Of a stretch of 10,044 nt of DNA, positions 1 to 5,878 are shown piece by piece. Below the pieces are notes generated by a model. It did no database searches, was not told where the DNA came from, and saw only the letters and a list, made by a program, of their open reading frames with translations. Source of the DNA: an uncultured Collinsella sp. (GTDB taxonomy: Bacteria > Actinomycetota > Coriobacteriia > Coriobacteriales > Coriobacteriaceae). The number at the start of each line of letters is the position of its first letter. Position 1 is the stretch's first letter. The stretch covers positions 1 to 10,044 of the forward strand of contig CABRZN010000072.1 in the NCBI GenBank assembly GCA_902475445.1, given 5' to 3'. A program made the translations under genes and the position numbers.

Positions 1-138
1 AATTAGATGGCGGTAGCGCTCGTGTTCGATTGCCGCCGGCAGCAGATCAAAGCCCACGACCTCGTGGCCCTCGTCCAAAAAGCGCTGCACGCACGCGGCT
101 CCGATACCGCCCGAAGCGCCCGTGATCAAAACCCGCAT
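1..138 (-). CDS. Short-chain dehydrogenase/reductase, N-terminal fragment (cut by window edge)
   Basis: The 46 visible codons begin MRVLITGASGGIGAACVQRF. This is the first beta strand and the TGxxxGxG dinucleotide-binding loop (TGASGGIG, residues 6-13) of a Rossmann-fold NAD(P)-dependent SDR or NAD-dependent epimerase. A second strand, EVVGFDLL (about residues 29-36), ends in the acidic residue that often favours NAD(H), which suggests but does not prove that cofactor. The start ATG at 138 is preceded by TAAGGAG with good spacing. That ribosome site overlaps the stop codon of the upstream transporter gene (9-bp gap), so the two genes are almost certainly cotranscribed and translationally coupled. 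The catalytic YxxxK region and the C-terminus lie outside the window, so the substrate cannot be named. Confidence 0.85.
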   Translation of the reverse strand, partial: MRVLITGASGGIGAACVQRFLDEGHEVVGFDLLPAAIEHERYRHLI

Positions 139-147
139 ACTTGCTCC

Positions 148-870
148 TTAGGCGGTTGCGTGGCGCTCGAGGTACTCGGAGCCCACATTCTCGCGCTCCC
201 AGCCGCGCACGACCTTGTAGCCCACGGGGCTCAAGAAGACCTCGCACAGCAGCTCGGCAACAGCACCGGTCAGCGAGCACATAAGGACCTGCACCCAGGT
301 CCAACCAAAGAACGTGTGGCTCACCACAATGGCAAAGACCAAGTTGTCGATAAACTGGCCAATGCCCGTGGACACATAGGAGCGAAAGGCAAAGCTCGCA
401 AAATTATTCTTTTTGAGCATGCGGCCGAGCGACTGGTTGAGCGTGGAGTTAACCACGGCAGAAACGAGCATTGCCAGCGAAGAGCCCAGCACCACGTACC
501 AGGTGCCGCCGATGGTGGCGTTAAGGGCAGTGTTGACCTCGATCATGCCCGTGTCGTAGTAGGCACCCCACATGCCGGGCGTGAGCGAGCATGCCCAAAA
601 GCACAGACTCACGGCCAGGTTGACCAGCAGCGCGAGGATAGAGATTTTGATGGATGCCTTGGCGCCAAAGCGCTTGCAGATCATGTCCTGGCACAAAAAC
701 GAAACCCAGCTCACCACAAAGCCACAGTCGAGCGCCAGATACGGCAGGCTGATGAGCTCTTTGTTGGCCAGCAGGTTCATCATGATGACGCTCACGAAAA
801 ACAGCGAAACCGTTGCCGCGGGAATGCTCCGCAACAGGACCTTGTAGTCCTCCATGACCTTCTTGATCAT
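148..870 (-). CDS. VUT/YhhQ-family queuosine precursor transporter
   Basis: This is a 240-residue, strongly hydrophobic protein with about six membrane segments (roughly residues 13-33, 45-62, 75-96, 120-142, 166-184, 193-215). Family hallmarks are NLLANKELISL near residue 32, the conserved polar stretch CQDMICKRFGAKAS at 60-73, and RSYVSTGIGQFIDN at 163-176 with the typical R, S, GQ and D residues. Known members of this family (COG1738, DUF165; E. coli YhhQ) import queuosine precursors such as preQ0 or preQ1 for tRNA wobble modification. The exact substrate here is inferred. ATG at 870 is preceded by AAAGGAG at 5-6 bp. The gene is first in a leftward unit with the SDR gene and has its own promoter and a structured leader that may sense preQ1. 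Start and family are well supported. Confidence 0.9.
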   Translation of the reverse strand: MIKKVMEDYKVLLRSIPAATVSLFFVSVIMMNLLANKELISLPYLALDCGFVVSWVSFLCQDMICKRFGAKASIKISILALLVNLAVSLCFWACSLTPGMWGAYYDTGMIEVNTALNATIGGTWYVVLGSSLAMLVSAVVNSTLNQSLGRMLKKNNFASFAFRSYVSTGIGQFIDNLVFAIVVSHTFFGWTWVQVLMCSLTGAVAELLCEVFLSPVGYKVVRGWERENVGSEYLERHATA

Positions 871-875
871 TATGT

Positions 876-926
876 ACTCCTTTGGTTTTAGGTTTAACGA
901 GCAGGATATCGGACCCGAACTGCTCG
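876..926 (-). promoter_or_regulatory. Candidate preQ1-I-like translational riboswitch in the leader of the transporter gene
   Basis: On the minus strand a perfect 7-bp stem CGAGCAG/CTGCTCG (926-920 with 904-898) encloses a 15-nt loop that begins TTCGGGTCC. It is followed by an A-rich single strand, TTAAACCTAAAACC, that runs straight into the AAAGGAG ribosome site (883-877). The loop GGT (915-913) could pair with either ACC in the tail (893-891 or 886-884), giving the H-type pseudoknot layout of preQ1-I aptamers: P1, a short UUC-type L1, loop strand, P1', A-rich L3, P2' next to the Shine-Dalgarno. The downstream gene is a preQ0/preQ1-type transporter, a known target of this riboswitch class. 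The match is by eye and the L2 sequence departs from the consensus I remember, so this is a candidate only. An alternative small hairpin CCGA-GCAGT-TCGG would compete with P1. Confidence 0.4.
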
Positions 927-955
927 GACGCCCCGGTCTTGAGACGACGGTGGGT

Positions 956-984
956 ATAATAGCCGCTCACACGGCATAAGGCAA
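956..984 (-). promoter_or_regulatory. Sigma70-type promoter of the transporter gene
   Basis: On the minus strand there is TTGCCT (984-979) and TATTAT (961-956) with a 17-bp spacer. TATTAT matches the -10 consensus at five of six positions. Transcription would start near 949, giving a leader of about 80 nt that contains the candidate riboswitch. Confidence 0.6.
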
Positions 985-1020
985 GCAAACGGCGCGGCAG
1001 CCCCGCAGGGCCACCGCGCC
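981..1020 (-). terminator. Rho-independent terminator after prfC
   Basis: Just past the prfC stop the minus strand reads GGCGCGG (1020-1014), an inner GGCCC/GGGGC-rich part, then CCGCGCC (997-991). This is a seven-pair GC stem with extra inner pairing, followed by GTTTGCTTGC, a short and imperfect T-rich tail. The hairpin ends immediately before the transporter promoter, which fits insulation of the two units. Confidence 0.6.
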
Positions 1021-1026
1021 GATGCG

Positions 1027-2628
1027 TTAAAAGGCCACGTTGCCAAACTCCGACAGGATAAGGTCGGGGTTGTGGTCAGTTGCCCAATCCACGTTCCACG
1101 GGCTCGTGAACAGCAGCAGCTTACCGCCGCGCATATCCTCGACGCGCAACGTGTCGCGCGTGAGCGAAAGGGCCGGGATATCGATGGTGTCGGGGTCATT
1201 CTGGATCCAACGAATGTCCGTATAGGGCAGCGGCTGGCGACGAACCTCAACACGGTACTCGGCCTTGAGGCGGCGCTCGAGCACCTCAAACTGCAGCACG
1301 CCGACCACGCCCACGATGACGCTCTCCATGCCGGCGCCCAGCTCGCGGAAGATCTGGATGGCGCCCTCCTGGGCAAGCTCCTCCATACCCTTGACGAACT
1401 GCTTGCGCTTGAGCGTATCGACCTGCGTAATGCGGGCGAACATCTCGGGGGCAAACGTCGGGATCTGCGGATACTGCACATGGCGCTTGCCAGAGCACAC
1501 GGTGTCACCGATGCTAAAGATACCCGGATCGAACAGGCCCACGATATCGCCCGCGTACGCCTCGTCCACGATGGCGCGGTCATCGGCCATCATCGACGTA
1601 CCCGTGGCAAGCTTAAGCTTGCGGTTGCCCTGCACGTGGAAGGCGTCCATGCCGCGCTCGAACTTGCCCGAGCAAATGCGCACAAAGGCGATGCGGTCGC
1701 GGTGGTTCTTGTCCATGTTGGCCTGGATCTTAAACACGAAGCCGCTAAAGTCGTCGCGGCAGGGATCGACCGGCTCGCTGGTATAGGCGCGCGGCGTCGG
1801 GGCCAGGCGCAGGAACTCCTTGAGGAAGGGCTCCACGCCAAAGTTGGTGAGCGCCGAGCCAAAGAACGCCGGGCTCAGCTTGCCGCAGGCCACGGCATCC
1901 AAGTCGAGCTCGTCGCCGGCGCCATCGAGCAGCTCGATGTCGTCCATCAGGTTCTTATGGTTCTCTTCGCCAATAAGCTCGTCCATGGCGGGGTCGCCCA
2001 GCTCGGCCTCGACCTCGGCGACCTTCTTGGTGGCGTTGGCGTGGCCGTCGCCCTCAAAGGCGATAACGCGACGGGTCTGACGATCGAACACGCCGCGGAA
2101 GTTGCGGCCGCTGCCGATTGGCCAATTCATGGGATACGTATTGATACCCAGGACGTTCTCGATCTCTTCCATGAGCTCAAACGGATCGCGAGCCTCGTGG
2201 TCGAGCTTGTTCACAAAGGTGAAGATGGGAATGTGACGCAGCGTACAAACCTTAAAGAGCTTTTTGGTCTGGGCCTCGACGCCCTTAGCGCCGTCGATGA
2301 CCATGACAGCGGCGTCGGCGGCCATAAGCGTACGGTAGGTATCCTCCGAGAAGTCCTGGTGGCCGGGGGTATCGAGAATATTGACGCAGGCGCCGTTGTA
2401 GGTAAACTGCAGCACCGAGGAGGTAACGGAGATACCGCGCTCCTTCTCGATGTCCATCCAGTCCGAAACGGCATGCTTGGCCGAGCTCTTGCCCTTGACC
2501 GAGCCGGCGGTCTGGATGCTGCCGGTATAGAGCAGCAGCTTCTCGGTAAGTGTGGTCTTACCGGCGTCCGGGTGGCTGATGATCGCGAATGTGCGGCGCG
2601 ACGAGATTTCATCCGACAGGCTTGCCAT
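1027..2628 (-). CDS. prfC: Peptide chain release factor 3 (RF3)
   Basis: This is a 533-residue translational GTPase, close to the usual RF3 length (E. coli about 529). It recycles class-1 release factors from the ribosome after termination, acting in the cytosol. GTPase motifs are all intact: G1 HPDAGKTT (19-26), G2 RGISVTSS (64-71), G3 DTPGH (86-90) and G4 NKLD (140-143). The RF3-specific N-terminus RRTFAIISHPDAGKTTLTEK and the stretch DWMDIEKERGISVTSSVLQF separate it from EF-G and LepA. I chose ATG at 2628 (MASLSDEI) because AAAGGA lies about 6 bp upstream. An ATG 27 bp further upstream is in frame but has no comparable site. The gene is monocistronic: it is bounded downstream by a terminator and upstream by a long repeat-bearing intergenic region. 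Confidence 0.96.
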   Translation of the reverse strand: MASLSDEISSRRTFAIISHPDAGKTTLTEKLLLYTGSIQTAGSVKGKSSAKHAVSDWMDIEKERGISVTSSVLQFTYNGACVNILDTPGHQDFSEDTYRTLMAADAAVMVIDGAKGVEAQTKKLFKVCTLRHIPIFTFVNKLDHEARDPFELMEEIENVLGINTYPMNWPIGSGRNFRGVFDRQTRRVIAFEGDGHANATKKVAEVEAELGDPAMDELIGEENHKNLMDDIELLDGAGDELDLDAVACGKLSPAFFGSALTNFGVEPFLKEFLRLAPTPRAYTSEPVDPCRDDFSGFVFKIQANMDKNHRDRIAFVRICSGKFERGMDAFHVQGNRKLKLATGTSMMADDRAIVDEAYAGDIVGLFDPGIFSIGDTVCSGKRHVQYPQIPTFAPEMFARITQVDTLKRKQFVKGMEELAQEGAIQIFRELGAGMESVIVGVVGVLQFEVLERRLKAEYRVEVRRQPLPYTDIRWIQNDPDTIDIPALSLTRDTLRVEDMRGGKLLLFTSPWNVDWATDHNPDLILSEFGNVAF

Positions 2629-2675
2629 GCGGATCCTTTCTTGCATTGAGTGCATTACGTCGTTGTAACCGCACT

Positions 2676-2681
2676 ATTGTA
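2676..2681 (-). promoter_or_regulatory. Candidate -10 element of the prfC promoter
   Basis: The minus strand reads TACAAT about 48 bp upstream of the prfC start codon, matching the -10 consensus at five of six positions. I do not see a good -35 hexamer at 16-18 bp, so this rests on the -10 box and its location. Confidence 0.35.
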
Positions 2682-2772
2682 GCCGCGAAACCTCGCCATA
2701 GGGCACCTATCAGGACAAATTCATCAGTTGGGGCCTAGGCAGATGGTTGCCGGCGGCGTTCTACGGCAGATT

Positions 2773-3069
2773 GTCTCAATCTGTAACGGTAAGACGGGTT
2801 TCGAGCCTCCACCTGTTACAGATTGAGACAGACGGACAGGCCCGCCGGCACAATCTCAATCTGTAACATCTGGTCGCCCAAATTGGGTCTAGCTGTTACA
2901 AATCGAGATAAACGGGGAGGCGGGCGGGCAATGTCTCGTTCTGTAACATCTAGCCGCGCAAATCGACTCTTACTGTTACAGATTGAGACAAATAGGCAGG
3001 CGGGCAAATAACATCTCAATCTGTAACAGCATGCGACCCAAAACGGACCCAGGTGTTACAGATTGAGAT
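2773..3069. repeat. Array of eight alternating inverted repeats (four tandem 80-bp units)
   Basis: The arm GTCTCAATCTGTAAC or a close variant starts at 2773, 2853, 2933 and 3013. Its reverse complement GTTACAGATTGAGAC starts at 2815, 2895, 2975 and 3055. Every start differs from the next in its series by exactly 80 bp, so dyads fall every 40 bp. Spacers alternate between 27 and 23 nt. Spacers of units 2-4 resemble each other (the 23-nt ones share a GGxAGGCGGGC-like core), which points to tandem duplication of an 80-bp unit with drift. The outermost base pair changes in a compensatory way: G-C in pairs 1 and 3, A-T in pairs 2 and 4. The array fills most of the roughly 450-bp gap between divergent prfC and the GntR operon. 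It resembles alternating palindromic BIME-type elements or an operator array. It is not a CRISPR, since the arms are short and alternate in orientation. Small reading frames across it are not credible genes. Confidence 0.9.
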
Positions 3070-3116
3070 TGTTTCGGAGCAAGCGCAGCGCCGGCGGGCT
3101 ATTCCACATTTGTCTC

Positions 3117-3172
3117 TTGCATAACTGTGCATAGTGTATATATACTGTGCTTACCGGTTATATACACGTGTA
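3117..3172 (+). promoter_or_regulatory. Promoter and likely autoregulatory operators of the GntR-ABC operon
   Basis: TTGCAT (3117-3122) and TATACT (3141-3146) are separated by 18 bp and make a good vegetative promoter. The -10 region lies inside a palindrome, GTATATATAC (3136-3145). A second perfect palindrome, TACACGTGTA (3163-3172), sits in the early transcribed leader. GntR regulators of the YtrA type usually bind such GTnTAC-like dyads at their own promoters, so these are plausible binding sites. Binding itself is inferred. Confidence 0.55.
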
Positions 3173-3194
3173 GCCCAACAGCTAAGGAGCCGCT

Positions 3195-3575
3195 GTGGAC
3201 ATCATCCTATCCAATTCGAGCGACAAGCCCATCTACGAGCAAATAGCCTCGCAGGTCAAAGCTCAAATCCTTTCGGGCACGCTCGCTGCGGGAGCCAAAC
3301 TCCCCAGCATCCGTGCACTCGCGAGCGATCTTGGCGTGAGCGTCATCACCACCAAGCGCGCCTACGCCGACCTGGAGCAGCTCGGGTTTATCTGCACCGT
3401 GCAGGGCAAGGGCTGCTTTGTCGCCGAGGGCAACCAAGAACTCTTGCGCGAAAACCAGCTCTGCCATATCGAAGAGCTACTTGCGAAAGCGGCAAGCCAA
3501 GCCGAAGCCTTGGGCGTCACGCGCGACAAGCTGCACGAAATGCTCGACCTCGTAGCCCCCGAAACCATGCAGTAG
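3195..3575 (+). CDS. YtrA-subfamily GntR transcriptional regulator
   Basis: This is a 126-residue protein with an N-terminal winged helix-turn-helix of the GntR family. PIYEQIASQVKAQILSGTL (about residues 13-31) is followed by LPSIRALASDLGVSVITTKRAYADLEQLGFI (about 41-71) and the wing GKGCFVA. Only a short helical tail (about residues 78-126) follows, with no large ligand domain. This is the hallmark of the YtrA subgroup, whose members usually repress adjacent ABC exporter genes and respond to cell-envelope stress or antibiotics. The start is GTG at 3195 with AAGGAG 5 bp upstream. The ABC ATPase gene begins 23 bp after the stop, and the promoter region holds two palindromes suited to autoregulation. 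The inducer is unknown. Confidence 0.9.
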   Translation: MDIILSNSSDKPIYEQIASQVKAQILSGTLAAGAKLPSIRALASDLGVSVITTKRAYADLEQLGFICTVQGKGCFVAEGNQELLRENQLCHIEELLAKAASQAEALGVTRDKLHEMLDLVAPETMQ

Positions 3576-3598
3576 CCATCTGCAAGAAAGGCTATACC

Positions 3599-4480
3599 AT
3601 GCAAAACCTTTTAGAGCTCAAGGGCATCTCACGCCATATGAGCGACCGTTTTTCGCTGCGTGATGTCACGCTCGCTGTGGAGCCCGGCCAGATCGTTGGC
3701 TTTGTGGGTGCAAATGGCGCCGGCAAGACGACGACCATTCGCGCCGCGCTCGGGCTTATCAAACTCGATGCCGGCGAGGTGCGCCTGTTTGGGCAGCGCT
3801 GCGGCGCCGACGCGCCCGATGAGACGCAGCGTTGTCTGCGCACTCGCGTCGGTCTCGTGCTGGACACATGCCCCTTCCCTTCCACACTCAAGGTGACCGA
3901 AGTTGAGGTACTCGTAAGCCCGGCGTACCCCACCTGGAGCCACGACACCTTCGCCAGCCTCATCGACCGATTTGGCCTCGATCCCAAGACAAAGGTCAAG
4001 GACCTCTCCCGCGGCATGGGCATGAAACTTCAGCTTGCCTGCGCACTCAGCCACAAGGCCAAGCTGCTCGTTTTGGACGAAGCCACCGCAGGCCTCGACC
4101 CCATGGCACGTGAGGAGCTGCTCGATGAGCTACTCGCCTTTGTTTCTGACGGTCAGCGCAGCGTGCTGCTCTAGAGCCACATTACGTCCGACCTCGATCG
4201 CGCCGCCGACCGCGTCGTCTGCATCGATAATGGCTCGATTATTTTTGACCTGCCGCGCGAGGACATTACCGACCGCGCCGGCATCGCCCACTGTACCCAA
4301 GCACAGGCCGCCGAGCTTATGGCTTGCGTCGAAGGCGCCCGTGCCGTCCACCACGCCTATAGCGTGGACGTGCTCGTGCCCAACCGTCGCGAAACGCTCG
4401 AGGCCTTTCCCGAGATTCCCTGCGATCGGGCAACCATTGATGACTATCTGCGCCTCATGCTGAAAGGGGCTTCGAAATGA
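3599..4480 (+). pseudogene. ABC transporter ATP-binding protein interrupted by an in-frame amber codon
   Basis: From ATG 3599 (AAGAAAGG upstream) the frame encodes an ABC ATPase of the YtrB/CcmA-like exporter type. It has Walker A GANGAGKT (37-44), signature LSRGM (136-140) and Walker B LLVLDEAT (156-163). At codon 192 (4172-4174) the frame meets TAG. Directly afterwards, in the same frame, it continues as SHITSDLDRAADRVVCIDNG, the expected H-loop and C-terminal region, up to TGA at 4478-4480. Relatives usually read VLFSSHITSDL here, so the stop probably replaces a serine (TCG to TAG needs one change). The 191-residue product would lack the H-loop histidine (codon 194) and about 100 C-terminal residues. 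The intact frame would be 293 codons and overlaps the permease start by ATGA. I read it as a fresh nonsense mutation or sequencing error; readthrough is possible but less likely. Confidence 0.85.
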
Positions 4481-5175
4481 AACGCGCCTTTATGTCCGAG
4501 CTCGCCATCGTTCGCACGCTCATCCCGAGCATCGCGGGCGTCGGCCTGTTCATATTCGTCGTATTGACCCTTGCCAACGCGTCGGATGGCGATTCCGGCA
4601 TGAGCGCCGGCGCCTGCGCGGTCAGCGCCATGTCGCCCATCATGGTCATGAGCTCGCTGGCCGGCTTCGACAATCAAAACGGATGGGAGCGTTATCGGGC
4701 AACGCTGCCTCTCACGCGCAAAGACATTATTTGCGCACGCTACCTGAGCATCATTGTCTTCTCGGCTGTCATGGCGTGCGCCGCCGCGCTTCTGAGCATC
4801 GTCTCCATCCCGCTCTTCAACAGCGCGGGTATCCCGTTGACGGGACAGATCATCTTTGAGATTGCAGTAGCCTCGGCAGCATCGATGCTCATCTCCCTCA
4901 TGATGGTGTTTTTGGCACAGCCGCTGTTCTTCCGATTTGGACACATGGAGGCGCTGCGCCTATCCGTCGGCCTGTTTGCCCTGCTCTGGTGCCTTGCCAT
5001 TGCCACGTTGAGCTCCTCCAACCCCATCAGCAACTGGCTCATGTCGATTGCCGGAGCGAATCCCGATCCCGCCGTCCTTGGCTGTCTGTGTGCAGGCATC
5101 GCCGCACTTGCCCTCGCGCTATGTGCAATCAGCTACACCGTCAGCACCAAGGTTTATCGAGCACGCGACCTGTAA
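4477..5175 (+). CDS. ABC-2 type transporter permease
   Basis: This is a 232-residue membrane protein with about six hydrophobic segments (roughly 13-33, 46-63, 88-112, 125-149, 162-180, 198-221). Between segments two and three lies a charged loop, FDNQNGWERYRATLPLTRKD (64-83), followed by the ARY of the next segment. This W..Y..LP.TR...v..RY pattern is typical of the ABC-2 permease group that pairs with YtrA-regulated ATPases. ATG overlaps the ATPase stop (ATGA) and is preceded by AAAGGGG, so translation is coupled to the ATPase gene. The upstream amber codon could therefore also lower permease synthesis through polarity. The reading frame itself is intact, which suggests the ATPase lesion is recent. 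The substrate is unknown; family precedent suggests export of a peptide antibiotic, a lipid or a toxic compound. Confidence 0.85.
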   Translation: MKRAFMSELAIVRTLIPSIAGVGLFIFVVLTLANASDGDSGMSAGACAVSAMSPIMVMSSLAGFDNQNGWERYRATLPLTRKDIICARYLSIIVFSAVMACAAALLSIVSIPLFNSAGIPLTGQIIFEIAVASAASMLISLMMVFLAQPLFFRFGHMEALRLSVGLFALLWCLAIATLSSSNPISNWLMSIAGANPDPAVLGCLCAGIAALALALCAISYTVSTKVYRARDL

Positions 5176-5181
5176 TCGACA

Positions 5182-5217
5182 GCTAAAAAAGCTTAGGTGG
5201 TACCCCGCTTATTTTTT
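5182..5217 (+). terminator. Probable terminator of the GntR-ABC operon
   Basis: Just after the permease stop, an A-rich run ending AAAAAAGC (to 5192) can pair with GCTTATTTTTT (5207-5217) around a GGTGGTACCCC loop. The stem is weak and bulged, but the seven-base T-rich tail and the position make termination plausible. Confidence 0.45.
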
Positions 5218-5302
5218 CAATGAAACAAGGCGGCATAGCGTCACCACCGCCCCTCACAGCAGGCCGTCTAGTTCTTGGCAACCAAAAAGACACCGTCAGC
5301 AT

Positions 5303-5488
5303 ATCGAAGGTGAATACTTTTCCGAGAAGTGAACGAGTAAAAACAGCGCCCTGTAGCATCGACTTTTTTAAGGACTCAATTCCTGCGGTTTTTGTCTAAG
5401 AATCCTGCAGTTTTGTTCGAAAAAAGTGTGCATGTTCCAGGGGTCCAGATTTACTCGTTCACTTCGCGGAAAACCATTCACCTTCGAT
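5303..5488. mobile_element. MITE-like element with 39-bp terminal inverted repeats
   Basis: Left arm 5303-5341 begins ATCGAAGGTGAAT and ends GAAGTGAACGAGTAAA. The right arm 5450-5488 is its reverse complement with 36 of 39 bases matching. The 108-bp middle has further pairing potential: CCCTG 5349-5353 with CAGGG 5438-5442, and ACTTTTTT 5362-5369 with AAAAAAGT 5420-5427. The whole 186 bp could therefore form one long hairpin. The core also has an imperfect direct repeat (CCTGCGGTTTTTG and CCTGCAGTTTTG). There is no transposase gene and I see no clear target-site duplication. The surrounding gene-free stretch from 5176 to 5624 otherwise holds only the operon terminator and unrecognised sequence. 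A non-autonomous transposable element or a dispersed hairpin repeat both fit. Confidence 0.7.
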
Positions 5489-5624
5489 TCGAGCCTTAAC
5501 CAAATGCCCTCTCGAACTATGGCCCCTGTCTCACCACAGCGATATCAAAGCTTCATGGCGGGACGGTATCATCGGACGCACGCCGTAAATCTGGCGCGGT
5601 CGTTCTTGGGGAGGCATTTCGCCC

Positions 5625-5852
5625 GTGTCGTGGGTCGTCGCAGCATTTGCGTCAGCACTCTTTGCCGGCATCACATCCATCTTGGCCAAATGCGGCATCA
5701 AACAAACCGATTCCGATGTCGCAACCGCCATCCGTATCTGCATGGCGCTCGTTTTCGCCTGTGCAAAACACCATCGCCATCGTGCTGAGGAAGCTCTAAA
5801 CGACAACCGCGCGAGGTCGCAAACACACGACCCCGCGCGGCTTCTTTCTTAA
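5625..5852 (+). pseudogene. Truncated EamA/DMT-family transporter remnant
   Basis: GTG at 5625, with GGGGAGG about 10 bp upstream, opens a frame starting MSWVVAAFASALFAGITSIL and continuing AKCGIKQTDSDVATAIR. This is the N-terminus of the short (about 140-residue) EamA-family inner-membrane transporters. Resemblance stops near residue 45 (about 5759). The frame then turns to a basic, non-membrane tail (CAKHHRHRAEEALNDNR) and reads through the terminator hairpin to TAA at 5850-5852, unlike a normal gene end. In the +1 frame the sequence before that hairpin reads NTIAIVLRKL and then TAA at 5797-5799, which looks more like a natural C-terminus. An internal deletion that removed the other membrane helices and shifted the frame would explain this. 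The product cannot be a working transporter. Confidence 0.65.
5807..5849 (+). terminator. Strong, probably bidirectional terminator
   Basis: CCGCGCG-A-GGTCG (5807-5819) pairs with CGACC-C-CGCGCGG (5828-5840) over an 8-nt loop. The stem has twelve pairs with one A/C mismatch, and CTTCTTTCTT follows. On the minus strand the tail is TTGTCGTTTAG. It therefore can end both the rightward EamA remnant and the leftward ClC-EFR1 unit, which converge here. Confidence 0.75.
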
Positions 5853-5878
5853 TGAGTTTTGAAGCAGACCGACAGCCG

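Noticed and set aside
1072..2649. A 525-codon open frame antisense to almost all of prfC
   Set aside because: It is a by-product of strong GC bias and the codon use of prfC. Its translation has low-complexity composition, no recognisable domain and no fitting ribosome site.
2816..3019. Small overlapping open frames on both strands inside the repeat array
   Set aside because: They translate the repeat arms themselves (QIETNRQ- and ISICN-type strings) and lack ribosome sites and protein-like composition.
2773..3069. CRISPR array
   Set aside because: Arms are only about 15 bp, alternate in orientation, and the 23- and 27-nt spacers are similar to one another. No cas gene is in the window.
5191..5217. 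T-box leader, because GGTGGTACCCC resembles the conserved T-box sequence
   Set aside because: It begins only about 16 bp after the permease stop, so there is no room for stem I. No aminoacyl-tRNA synthetase or amino-acid gene follows, and the run of T directly after it fits a plain terminator.
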